A stretch of DNA of 23,151 nt, taken from positions 1 through 23,151 of IMG/VR virus record IMGVR_UViG_3300044522_000116, one strand, 5' to 3'. A program made the translations under genes and the position numbers. Below are positions 1 to 6,134 of the stretch, in pieces (the stretch's first letter is position 1; each line of letters begins with the position of its first letter). Source of the DNA: a virus. The notes below the pieces were generated by a model that was given only the letters and a program-made list of their open reading frames with translations, ran no database searches and was not told the DNA's origin.

Positions 1-885
1 CGCTGGGCGGTGCAGCCGAGCTTTCCAGGTCGCATCCTCCGCCTGTTTCGCCGGGGCCGTGAGGAGGAAGTTAATATTATCAACGACCTTCGTGCGATTG
101 GGATGGATGTGAGAAAAGTCTCATCTCAGCATCGGGTGGATTTTGGGAGCCATGTGTCGGGGAGCCTCGATGCCATTATTGATTCTGGCGTGCCGGAAGC
201 TCCGAGGTCAAAGCATATTGCAGAATTCAAAACCGCATCAAAAAAGGCATTTGATGCGCTGGTCAAGGATGGCGTAGAGAAGTCCAAGCCTGAGCATTTT
301 ATTCAGATGCAGGTCTATATGTCAGGCACCAAGATCGACCGCGCCTTGTATCTGACCGTCTGCAAAGACGATGACCGCATTCACACCGAACGCATTAAAT
401 ACGATAAGGCTGTGGCAACCAAGGCTATCGAGCGCGGCAAACGCATTGCCCTGGCTGACAGGATGCCGGAGCCGATCAGTTCAGATCCGTCCTGGTATCA
501 ATGCAAATTCTGCGATGCCCACGACTTTTGCCACGAATCCAAGACCACCAAGCACGTGAACTGCCGCACCTGCGCCCATGCTACTGCATTGCAGGATTCA
601 ACATGGCATTGCGCCAGATGGGATGCTGTAATCCCATATGATACCCAGAAAGAAGGCTGCGAATCTCACGTTCTGCATCCTGACCTGGTGCCGTGGAAGC
701 GCAAGGACGGGCCGGATGAGTGGACAGCAATCTATGAAATCAACGGGGTCGATCTGGCCAATGGCGAGGGTGACGCTAATGTTTACACCAGCAAAGAACT
801 GCTGGCTAACCCTGCTGCCTGCGCTGGTGGAGATCCGTTCGTGGCTGAGTTGCGGCAGGACTTTGATGGGAGGATTGTGGGGTGA
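1..885 (+). CDS. Cas4/RecB-like PD-(D/E)XK nuclease with Fe-S cysteines (5' end outside window)
   Basis: The reading frame is open to the left edge, so the GTG at 10 is probably not the real start; phage relatives carry an N-terminal Cys/LWY segment that would lie outside. Numbering from the GTG, the nuclease core is visible: D54 in GSLDAII, E72 and K74 in AEFKTA (the E-x-K pair), and Q99...Y103 in QMQVY. C165, C168 and C174 form the C-x2-C-x5-C group that, with one upstream Cys, binds a 4Fe-4S cluster in Cas4/AddB-type nucleases. A second Cys group (C185, C188, C201, C217) could bind zinc. It likely cuts or resects DNA during phage replication or recombination. The stop overlaps the helicase start (TGATG), so the two are translationally coupled and may act together. 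Family assignment is strong; the exact role is inferred. Confidence 0.85.
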   Translation, partial: RWAVQPSFPGRILRLFRRGREEEVNIINDLRAIGMDVRKVSSQHRVDFGSHVSGSLDAIIDSGVPEAPRSKHIAEFKTASKKAFDALVKDGVEKSKPEHFIQMQVYMSGTKIDRALYLTVCKDDDRIHTERIKYDKAVATKAIERGKRIALADRMPEPISSDPSWYQCKFCDAHDFCHESKTTKHVNCRTCAHATALQDSTWHCARWDAVIPYDTQKEGCESHVLHPDLVPWKRKDGPDEWTAIYEINGVDLANGEGDANVYTSKELLANPAACAGGDPFVAELRQDFDGRIVG

Positions 886-2489
886 TGCTCCGTGAATATC
901 AAAGCCGCGCACTGGAGATGCTTTACGCGTGGTTTGAAAAGAACGCGACCGGCCATCCAGTTCTAAATATGCCGGGCGGGTCTGGGAAATCAGTAGTGAT
1001 TGCATCACTGGCAAAGGAGGCGCTGCAAAACTGGCCAGATACGCGCATCTTAATGCTGGTGCATTCAAAAGAACTGATCTTGCAAAACGCCGACAAGCTG
1101 CGAAAGTTGTGGCCTGGTGCACCACTTGGCATTTATAGCGCCAGCGTTGGCAAGCGCCAGTTGGAGGAACCAATTACATACGCCGGTATTGGGTCTGTGG
1201 CAAAACGCGCTAAGCAGATCGGGCAAATTGATTTGTGCATCATTGACGAGGTGCACGCTGTGTCAAATGCTGAAAGTGGCATTTATCGCAAGCTAATTGC
1301 CGACTTGTTGGAGATTAATCCGGCCATGCGAATTGTTGGCCTGAGTGCCAGCCCGTATCGGCTTGGGCAAGGTTTGATAACTGAAGGGCCGACCGCCATT
1401 TTTTCAGAGATTCTGGAGCCGGTGAGCATTGAAGAATTGGTATTAAAAACTTACCTTGTGCCGTTGCGCTCAAAGATCACCATGCACAAACTTGACGCGG
1501 ACGGTCTGCACAAGCGCCAGGGTGAATACATTGCATCTGAGATGGAAGCCAAGTTCAACACCAAAGACCATAACAGCGCCGTAGTTGATGAGATTATTGA
1601 CAAGGCAAGCAGTCGGGCGCACTGGTTGATTTTCTGCTCTGGTGTTGCACACTCTGAGGCGGTAGCCGCGTGCTTGCGTATTGCTGGCATTGCTGCCGAA
1701 GCATTAGACGCAAAACACAGCAAAACGGAGCGTGAGCGCAAGCTGGCCGATTTTGAATCTGGCAAGTTGCGTGCATTGTGCAACTTTGGGATTTTAACTA
1801 CTGGCTATGACTTCCCTGCGCTGGACTGCATTGCGTTTTTGCGGTCAACGATGTCACCAGGGCTTTACCTACAAATGGCCGTGAGAGGAATGAGGCCGCA
1901 TCCAGGAAAGGCCGACTGCCTGGTGCTGGACTTTGCCGGTGTGGTTGAGGCGCATGGGCCGATCACCAACGTCCAGCCGCCCAAGAAGGGGAGCGATGGC
2001 AATGGCGAGGCACCGGTCAAGGTCTGCGACAACTGCCAAGAGCTTGTCCATATCTCGGCGGCAGTATGCCCTGCCTGCGGTGCCATGTTCCCGGAGCCGG
2101 TCAAGAAGGCACTGGTGCTGCATCACGATGACATCATGGGGCTTGAAGGAAAAGACCTTGAGATTACAACCTGGAACTGGCGCATCCACACCAGCAAGGC
2201 CAGCGGGAAGCTGATGCTGTCATGCACCTACTACGGGGAATTGAGCGACAAGCCGATCACTGAATACCTGCCGGTGCTCCATGATGGCTATGCAGGCCAG
2301 AGGGCCATGCAGCAATTGTTTACGATGGCTGCATCGTCTGGGGCTGATCTTGCCGAGGCATCCACCCTGCAAGGTGACGAGGCGCTGGATTATATGTCGG
2401 TGCAGATGAGCAATTCAGCACCGCCAAAGCTGATTGAATACCGCAAAGATGGGAAGTTCTTTCGAGTCATTAAGAGGAATTGGACATGA
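885..2489 (+). CDS. SF2 DEAD/H-box helicase with C-terminal zinc ribbon
   Basis: A 534-residue superfamily 2 helicase/ATPase. Seen in order: Q-motif-like LREYQ at residues 2-6, Walker A MPGGSGKS (29-36), Walker B DEVH (121-124), motif III LSASPYR (153-159), TTGYD (305-309) and motif VI QMAVRGMRP (330-338). A four-Cys zinc ribbon follows (C381, C384, C395, C398), then about 130 residues of unassigned C-terminal domain. It should unwind or remodel nucleic acid using ATP, probably at phage replication or recombination intermediates. An in-frame GTG at 882 precedes the ATG at 885; I chose the ATG because it overlaps the upstream TGA. The same layout (short helicase, RecA-like domains, zinc ribbon) is common in phage replication modules. 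It sits directly after a Cas4-like nuclease, which suggests a nuclease-helicase pair. Confidence 0.9.
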   Translation: MLREYQSRALEMLYAWFEKNATGHPVLNMPGGSGKSVVIASLAKEALQNWPDTRILMLVHSKELILQNADKLRKLWPGAPLGIYSASVGKRQLEEPITYAGIGSVAKRAKQIGQIDLCIIDEVHAVSNAESGIYRKLIADLLEINPAMRIVGLSASPYRLGQGLITEGPTAIFSEILEPVSIEELVLKTYLVPLRSKITMHKLDADGLHKRQGEYIASEMEAKFNTKDHNSAVVDEIIDKASSRAHWLIFCSGVAHSEAVAACLRIAGIAAEALDAKHSKTERERKLADFESGKLRALCNFGILTTGYDFPALDCIAFLRSTMSPGLYLQMAVRGMRPHPGKADCLVLDFAGVVEAHGPITNVQPPKKGSDGNGEAPVKVCDNCQELVHISAAVCPACGAMFPEPVKKALVLHHDDIMGLEGKDLEITTWNWRIHTSKASGKLMLSCTYYGELSDKPITEYLPVLHDGYAGQRAMQQLFTMAASSGADLAEASTLQGDEALDYMSVQMSNSAPPKLIEYRKDGKFFRVIKRNWT

Positions 2490-2683
2490 AAACAAGACCG
2501 CCAGCACCACAGTTTGTCACCGATTACCGGGAATGGGTCAAGGCTGGCCCACCGAAATGCTGCCATACCTGCGAGAGCTACGGCACCGATGGGCTTTGCA
2601 CCGAGTTTTTTATGGAGCCGCCAGCGGAGTTTGCTGCCACCGTCGATGCCTGTCCGAAGTGGGAATGTGAAGTTCCTTTTTGA
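2486..2683 (+). CDS. small Cys-rich protein, probably zinc-binding
   Basis: A 65-residue protein with six cysteines (25, 26, 29, 38, 56 and 61), in a CCHTC...C...C...C pattern that suggests one metal site. No enzyme domain is recognisable. The start is the ATG at 2486, which overlaps the helicase TGA (ATGA) and follows an AGAGGAA ribosome site about 7 bases upstream; a TTG at 2480 would add only two residues. It belongs to the same early operon as the helicase. Small Cys-rich proteins of this sort are frequent in phage replication regions, but I cannot name a function. Confidence 0.75.
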   Translation: MKTRPPAPQFVTDYREWVKAGPPKCCHTCESYGTDGLCTEFFMEPPAEFAATVDACPKWECEVPF

Positions 2684-2698
2684 TAATGGGGAAATAAA

Positions 2699-2884
2699 AT
2701 GAACGAGAAACTTGAAGCTGCAATTACTTACCTGCGTAGTCGAAACAAATACATTATCGATGTGGGGTGCAAGTTCATACCGACGAAGCCGGTGCTAACT
2801 GATGTTGCCGAGACCATCCGCAAGTATCGTATGGAGGTGGAGAACGTAGCACCAGTGCAATTGGTGAAGGGCAAGAAGAAATGA
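2699..2884 (+). CDS. hypothetical 61-residue protein
   Basis: A small soluble protein with a helical N-terminus (LEAAITYLRS) and a basic tail ending GKKK; it has one Cys and no motif I recognise. The start is the ATG at 2699, preceded by a purine-rich GGGGAAAT site. Its stop overlaps the next gene's start (ATGA at 2881-2884), so it is translated as part of the operon. The small size and phage-typical overlap support a real gene; the function is unknown. Confidence 0.7.
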   Translation: MNEKLEAAITYLRSRNKYIIDVGCKFIPTKPVLTDVAETIRKYRMEVENVAPVQLVKGKKK

Positions 2885-3147
2885 AATGCGACTGCGGGGG
2901 GAATACGCGTGTGCTGGACAGTCGAGGGGTGAACAGGCGCAGGGAGTGCCTCAAATGCTGTATGCGCTTTTCGACCGAGGAAGTCGTTGTCACCAAGCCA
3001 GAGAAAAAAAAAGTCCAAACTAAAAAGCGTGTCAAAAACATCCTGCCGGCAAACAACTGGCAACAACTGGCAAAGAACATCAGTGCACGCCGAAAGTTGG
3101 AAGAACTTCGCGACACCATAAAAGAAGATGACTATGAAAATTACTGA
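2881..3147 (+). CDS. NrdR-like zinc-ribbon protein without ATP-cone
   Basis: The first 35 of 88 residues resemble the N-terminal zinc ribbon of the ribonucleotide-reductase repressor NrdR: DSR at residues 13-15, RRREC (19-23), then CxxC and RFSTEE. Ligand candidates are C3, C5, C23 and C26 (C27 adjacent); note C-x-C rather than the usual C-x2-C at the first pair. The ATP-cone of NrdR is absent, replaced by a Lys-rich linker and a basic helix. It could bind DNA or RNA, perhaps acting as a small regulator or decoy, but this is inference. It overlaps the upstream gene by 4 bases and the following nuclease gene by 14 bases. Confidence 0.75.
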   Translation: MKCDCGGNTRVLDSRGVNRRRECLKCCMRFSTEEVVVTKPEKKKVQTKKRVKNILPANNWQQLAKNISARRKLEELRDTIKEDDYENY

Positions 3148-3517
3148 TCGGATTCCGACCGAGCACGAGGAACAAAGAGAACTGGTTCGCTGGTTTAGAC
3201 AGACTTTTAAAGGTGTCCGTATTTTTGCCATTCCGAACGGTGGGGCAAGAAGCATTATTACCGCGGGGCGGTTGAAGGCTGAAGGCGTATCAGCGGGAGT
3301 GCCTGACCTGTTTGCACCGGCCTGGCATCTGTGGATTGAGATGAAGCGCACAAAGGGAGGGAGCCTAAGTGCAGAGCAGAAAGATTGGATTCAATATCTT
3401 GAAAGTGAAAATTATTATTGTATTGTCGGAAAGGGTGCAGAGGATGCAAAGGCAAAGATCAAAGAGTTTTCAAAAAAAGAATTAACAAGTCCATTGTTGA
3501 TAAGGGAAAAAGAATGA
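3134..3517 (+). CDS. VRR-NUC domain nuclease
   Basis: A 127-residue, single-domain VRR-NUC protein of the PD-(D/E)XK superfamily. Visible core: an N-terminal acidic cluster EHEEQ (10-14), PNGGAR (34-39), GVPDL with D58, and IEMK with E69 and K71, followed by the typical SAEQKDWIQYLE helix. Phage stand-alone VRR-NUC proteins are structure-specific DNA nucleases, often proposed to resolve branched replication or packaging intermediates. I chose the ATG at 3134 because AAAGAAG lies 6 bases upstream; the ATG at 3128 would add two residues but has almost no spacing to that site. The last residues overlap the next gene by four bases (ATGA). Confidence 0.88.
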   Translation: MKITDRIPTEHEEQRELVRWFRQTFKGVRIFAIPNGGARSIITAGRLKAEGVSAGVPDLFAPAWHLWIEMKRTKGGSLSAEQKDWIQYLESENYYCIVGKGAEDAKAKIKEFSKKELTSPLLIREKE

Positions 3518-3678
3518 AAACTAATCAGATGTGCAACGGCAACTGCAACCAGGGCCGAAGCTGCGACTGCGTGACGGATTACGTATTCGATGGCCTGTTT
3601 ACTCTGGGTTTTATGGTGACGGTGCTGGCGGCTGGCGGCATCGTCGGGTTTTTGGTTGGCTATTTGGTGGGGGAGTGA
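3514..3678 (+). CDS. small four-Cys single-span membrane protein
   Basis: A 54-residue protein. The N-terminus carries C7, C11, C17 and C19 within CNGNCNQGRSCDC, a short Cys motif I associate with small proteins in proteobacterial phages. Residues about 28-50 form one hydrophobic membrane segment rich in Gly and Val. The start at 3514 overlaps the VRR-NUC stop (ATGA) and follows AAGGGAAAAA; the longer frame from 3418 lies inside the nuclease gene and is not used. The role is unknown. Confidence 0.7.
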   Translation: MKTNQMCNGNCNQGRSCDCVTDYVFDGLFTLGFMVTVLAAGGIVGFLVGYLVGE

Positions 3679-3679
3679 A

Positions 3680-3910
3680 ATGAAACCGTATGTCATTGAT
3701 GGGAAGGTGATGTTTAAACGCATGGTCGTAGTGCTGGTGGCAGGGCTGTTTGTTGGCGCTGCTGCGGCAGCGGTTGGGTATCGGGTCAAGGAAGTCGAAC
3801 CGGCGATGCAGAAGGTCGCGCTGTCGGTATGCCCACTGCCGCAGACGGAAGGTGAGATGACTGTGTATGTTGTTGAGAACGGTAAGATCAAATGCTGGAG
3901 GTGGAAATGA
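3680..3910 (+). CDS. small membrane-anchored protein
   Basis: A 76-residue protein with one strong hydrophobic segment (about residues 13-32, Val/Ala/Gly-rich) after a short charged N-terminus, then a polar domain containing two Cys and ending CWRWK. The likely topology is N-in with the C-terminal part in the periplasm. The start at 3680 has an excellent GGGGGAG site six bases upstream and begins two bases after the previous stop. No family is recognised. It sits next to another small membrane protein, so the pair may act together at the host membrane, but nothing shows how. Confidence 0.65.
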   Translation: MKPYVIDGKVMFKRMVVVLVAGLFVGAAAAAVGYRVKEVEPAMQKVALSVCPLPQTEGEMTVYVVENGKIKCWRWK

Positions 3911-4176
3911 GTAACGAATCACTTGTAAAGAAACTCAGAGTAATCGCGCTACTGAATAGAGGCGTGTCCGAGATTTATATTGAGAAAGCCGCCGACGAAA
4001 TTGAGAGGCTTGAAGGGCTGCTGGCGGAGGCGCGAGAAGAAGGAAGGATTGCGGGGCTGCGAGAAGCAAAAGAGATTATCAACAACCTTACAAAAAACCG
4101 GACAAAAGAAGATTTTTATCCAGACGCGTATGACTGCCGAGACGCAATCACCCGCGCAGCGGAGGGGATGAAATGA
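3907..4176 (+). CDS. hypothetical coiled-coil protein
   Basis: An 89-residue, Glu/Lys/Arg-rich protein with a clear heptad-like helix around residues 22-60 (EKAADEIERLEGLLAEAREE and onward), so probably an oligomeric coiled coil. The start at 3907 overlaps the upstream stop (ATGA) and has a perfect GGAGG six bases before it. Its stop overlaps the QueD-like gene start by four bases, which places both in one translational chain. No function is recognised. Confidence 0.7.
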   Translation: MSNESLVKKLRVIALLNRGVSEIYIEKAADEIERLEGLLAEAREEGRIAGLREAKEIINNLTKNRTKEDFYPDAYDCRDAITRAAEGMK

Positions 4177-4571
4177 AAACATCATGGCCCCGCGTTGAGT
4201 GCAGGGTAAGCGTGTTATTTGACGCAGACCACGACTTGCCGCAAATGAATAAACAAGGAATCCATCGTCATAATTATTGGCTTGAGGCGGGTTACTGGCA
4301 GGAAATTAACCCACACACCGGATGCACTAAAACCATGTCTGATATGCGCGTTGACGTTGACGAAATAGTTGAGAAAATTAAAAACAAAAACTTAAACGAT
4401 ATGCTGCCGGTAACTCCAACGGCTGAGTTCTTGGCTTGTTGGTTTCTGATGCAGTTACCGGCCTATTGGGATTTTGTGGTTATCCGCTGTTACGGCGGAT
4501 TTGAGTGTCGTATAGACCGTAAAAACATGACCCAAGCATGGAAGGATAACGTCAGTGCTTGTCCTGCTTGA
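4173..4571 (+). CDS. QueD/6-pyruvoyl-tetrahydropterin synthase-like protein with altered active site
   Basis: A 132-residue protein matching the T-fold QueD/PTPS family in order: FDADHDLP (H20), HRHNYWLE (H31, H33) giving the zinc-binding His triad, MRVDVDEIVEKI, LND (74-76), then PTAEFLACW (82-90) and a terminal VVIRCYGG strand. QueD makes 6-carboxy-tetrahydropterin on the route to preQ0 and 7-deazaguanines. The usual catalytic residues look lost: the Cys four residues before the HxH is K27, the Asp-His pair before the LN motif is replaced by Lys/Asn, and the Glu near the C-terminus is Cys/Tyr. It overlaps the transglycosylase-like gene by 17 bases, implying a joint role in base modification. 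It may bind a pterin or deazaguanine without normal QueD chemistry. The fold call is good; the function is inferred. Confidence 0.72.
   Translation: MKTSWPRVECRVSVLFDADHDLPQMNKQGIHRHNYWLEAGYWQEINPHTGCTKTMSDMRVDVDEIVEKIKNKNLNDMLPVTPTAEFLACWFLMQLPAYWDFVVIRCYGGFECRIDRKNMTQAWKDNVSACPA
4542..4546 (+). promoter_or_regulatory. ribosome binding site for the transglycosylase-like gene
   Basis: AAGGA lies 8 bases before the GTG at 4555, inside the end of the QueD-like gene. It decides the GTG start, since no ATG is nearby and the next residues (LVLLDTS) form the expected first beta strand. Confidence 0.6.
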
Positions 4572-5157
4572 TACAAGTCAAAAGCTAGACGTTTGCGCCG
4601 CAGAGCTTGGGTGCGAGGTCGAGCAGTTGCTAACGCCATTGACTCGCTATAAGTTGCAGCGCCCTGAGTCTAGGTTTGCAATTGACAATGGCGCATTTTC
4701 TGCGTTTGACGCAAAGGCTTTTAACGCATTGCTGGCGAGGGAATACGACCGCCGAAGCCAGTGTATTTTCGTTTGCGCCCCTGATGTTGTTGCGTCAGCT
4801 CGCAGAACGCTTGAGGTATTTGACCGCTGGAAAGATAGGCTAAATGATTGGCCTGTCGCTTTGGTCGCGCAGGATGGACAACAGGACTTGCCGATACCGT
4901 GGGATGAAATAAAAGCAATATTTATCGGCGGCACCACAGAATTCAAGCTATCTGAGTCAGTTATGCAAATTGTAAAGGCGGCAAAAGCATTGGATAAGTG
5001 GGTTCATGTCGGGCGGGTAAATACACCGGGGCGTTTTGAATATTTTGAAAAGATGGGCGCTGATTCTATCGACGGAACTGGACTTTCTCGTTACTCATGG
5101 ATGCGCGAGAAAATTTACATAGAACATAGACAACCGGAGCTTGTATGCCTTTCCTAA
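4555..5157 (+). CDS. tRNA-guanine transglycosylase/DpdA-like protein, short form
   Basis: A 200-residue protein whose motifs follow the TGT barrel in order: IDNGAFS (D44, compare the TGT DSGGFQ Asp), APDVV (D77), VAQDG (Q106, compare VQGG), FIGGTTEFKLS (123-133, compare the GG substrate loop), HVGRVNTPGR (151-160) and GADSIDGTGLSR (168-179), with D173 aligning with the TGT nucleophile in the DCVxPTR motif. DpdA proteins are TGT relatives that put 7-deazaguanines into DNA in bacteria and phages. Here the protein is about half the length of bacterial TGT and lacks the C-terminal CxCxxC...H zinc site. It uses a GTG start and overlaps the QueD-like gene, so the two are co-translated. Likely substrate: host- or phage-made preQ0-type base and phage DNA; this is inferred. 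A tRNA or other substrate is possible. Confidence 0.75.
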   Translation: MLVLLDTSQKLDVCAAELGCEVEQLLTPLTRYKLQRPESRFAIDNGAFSAFDAKAFNALLAREYDRRSQCIFVCAPDVVASARRTLEVFDRWKDRLNDWPVALVAQDGQQDLPIPWDEIKAIFIGGTTEFKLSESVMQIVKAAKALDKWVHVGRVNTPGRFEYFEKMGADSIDGTGLSRYSWMREKIYIEHRQPELVCLS

Positions 5158-5381
5158 CCGAACTAAAAGACGTTTTAGCAAACTCAAACGCAGCACTCGC
5201 CGGAGTATTCCTCCGCAGTCACGCAAAAGAAATCGCCGCGCTGGTTGAGGCTGTGCAGGGTGAGCATGGTGGAGAAATCAACAATCCTCGATGCCCTATT
5301 TGCATCGCCATCGCCGCGCTGGACAAAGAGCCAATAGACCCCAACAAATGGGCCTTTGACCGGGGGCTGGAGAGCTACTAG
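5145..5381 (+). CDS. hypothetical 78-residue protein, last gene of the plus-strand operon
   Basis: A small helical protein with a central CPIC pair (CPICIAIAAL) and a polar C-terminus ending in RGLESY. The two cysteines alone are not a full metal site. The ATG at 5145 overlaps the transglycosylase-like gene by 13 bases and follows CCGGAGC five bases upstream. Its TAG at 5379-5381 overlaps the holin stop on the other strand. It may belong functionally with the QueD-like/DpdA-like pair because of the overlap, but no domain supports that. Confidence 0.65.
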   Translation: MPFLTELKDVLANSNAALAGVFLRSHAKEIAALVEAVQGEHGGEINNPRCPICIAIAALDKEPIDPNKWAFDRGLESY

Positions 5382-5770
5382 CGCCGTTTGAGAGCGTCAG
5401 CAATCCCTGGCGCTATCTTTTCAACACTTCTTCCAACCACATATCCGCCAAGCCCAAACTCAACAATCGACCACAGTTTGATGTATTCGGCCTCGGCCAG
5501 GTTGGGTGCTGCCCATCCGAACCATCGCGCAACGATCAGGCCGAGGAATACCAGCATGGTGATCGGTCGCCAGTTTGCCGCCAGCCAGTGCGACGAGGCT
5601 GCTTCGGCCTGGATGATGGATGCCGCCGCAGTCTCAATCTGCTGCTGGTGCTGCATCAACTGAACCAACACCTCCTGCTCGGCTTTGGCCTTCTGCTCAG
5701 GATCGGGGAAAAGATTGCCGACCACCTTCCCAAGTATAGGGGCCAGCGCCGGGATTAGAAGATTGAGCAT
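5378..5770 (-). CDS. holin, three-TM family
   Basis: A 130-residue protein with a hydrophobic N-terminus (about 1-20), a polar Gln/Glu-rich middle, and two further segments (about 70-88 and 98-113). The SHWLAANWRPITMLVF segment is the recognisable signature of the phage Holin_3TMs family. It forms inner-membrane lesions that release or activate the endolysin. The start is the ATG at 5770, preceded by GGAG with an 8-base spacer; the longer frame up to 5929 runs inside the endolysin gene and is rejected. It is the last gene of the late operon and lies one base after the endolysin stop. The stop overlaps the convergent plus-strand gene. Confidence 0.85.
   Translation of the reverse strand: MLNLLIPALAPILGKVVGNLFPDPEQKAKAEQEVLVQLMQHQQQIETAAASIIQAEAASSHWLAANWRPITMLVFLGLIVARWFGWAAPNLAEAEYIKLWSIVEFGLGGYVVGRSVEKIAPGIADALKRR
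5379..5415. repeat. inverted repeat at the convergent gene junction, possible weak terminator
   Basis: TAGCGCC at 5379-5385 and GGCGCTA at 5409-5415 are perfect 7-base inverted arms separated by 23 bases. On the plus strand they are followed by TCTTTTC, a poor U-tract. The element could end the rightward transcript, but it also encodes the holin C-terminus, and the loop is long. A fortuitous repeat is possible. Confidence 0.3.
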
Positions 5771-5771
5771 G

Positions 5772-6134
5772 TTAGTAGCTCCAGATCGTTGGCCTGGGTG
5801 CGTCTGCCAGATCGTCAACGTGGATAAAACGACCACCTCCCTTCTGATTGATTCCAATTCCGGTAAAACCGTGGTCAAAAGCCAGCTTTGCGATCCGGTA
5901 TGCGTCTGCCCTGTCCACATCGAAGTCAATCGCTCTGCCGGTAGTATGTGGGCCGGTAGCGCCGGTCTTGGATACCTTGGCGTTGTGCGTTGGGCATCGG
6001 GCCGCGCTGGTGATGCCTAGAGGCTTCCCGAAGGCAATCCGCAGGCGTTCCACCTTGTCCATAAAGTCCTGCGCCGGCAGCATTCCGCAGCCGCATTTGC
6101 AGGCCAGTTCCGCGTTGCTAAAATGTGGAGTCAT
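5772..6134 (-). CDS. endolysin, M15 family peptidoglycan peptidase
   Basis: A 120-residue single-domain M15 (VanY/L-Ala-D-Glu or D-Ala-D-Ala type) metallopeptidase. Zinc ligands are visible: H63 and D70 in GPHTTGRAID, and H105 in FIHVD, with an acidic residue at D107 next to it. SAARCPTHN (43-51) is the usual substrate-side segment. An N-terminal CKCGCG cluster (12-17) is common in phage members of this family. It would cut the peptide part of the host cell wall; it lacks a signal peptide, so export depends on the holin next door. It overlaps the upstream small lysis gene by four bases (ATGA). Confidence 0.92.
   Translation of the reverse strand: MTPHFSNAELACKCGCGMLPAQDFMDKVERLRIAFGKPLGITSAARCPTHNAKVSKTGATGPHTTGRAIDFDVDRADAYRIAKLAFDHGFTGIGINQKGGGRFIHVDDLADAPRPTIWSY

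Noticed and set aside
598-1173. 191-residue minus-strand ORF over the nuclease/helicase junction
   Set aside because: It lies entirely across two conserved-motif genes on the other strand and has no recognisable domain.
3418-3513. Longer start for the four-Cys membrane protein
   Set aside because: It lies inside the VRR-NUC gene; the ATG at 3514 has a better ribosome site and the usual overlap.
5771-5929. Longer holin frame starting near 5929
   Set aside because: The extra N-terminus lies inside the endolysin gene; the ATG at 5770 has GGAG and the family's usual N-terminus.
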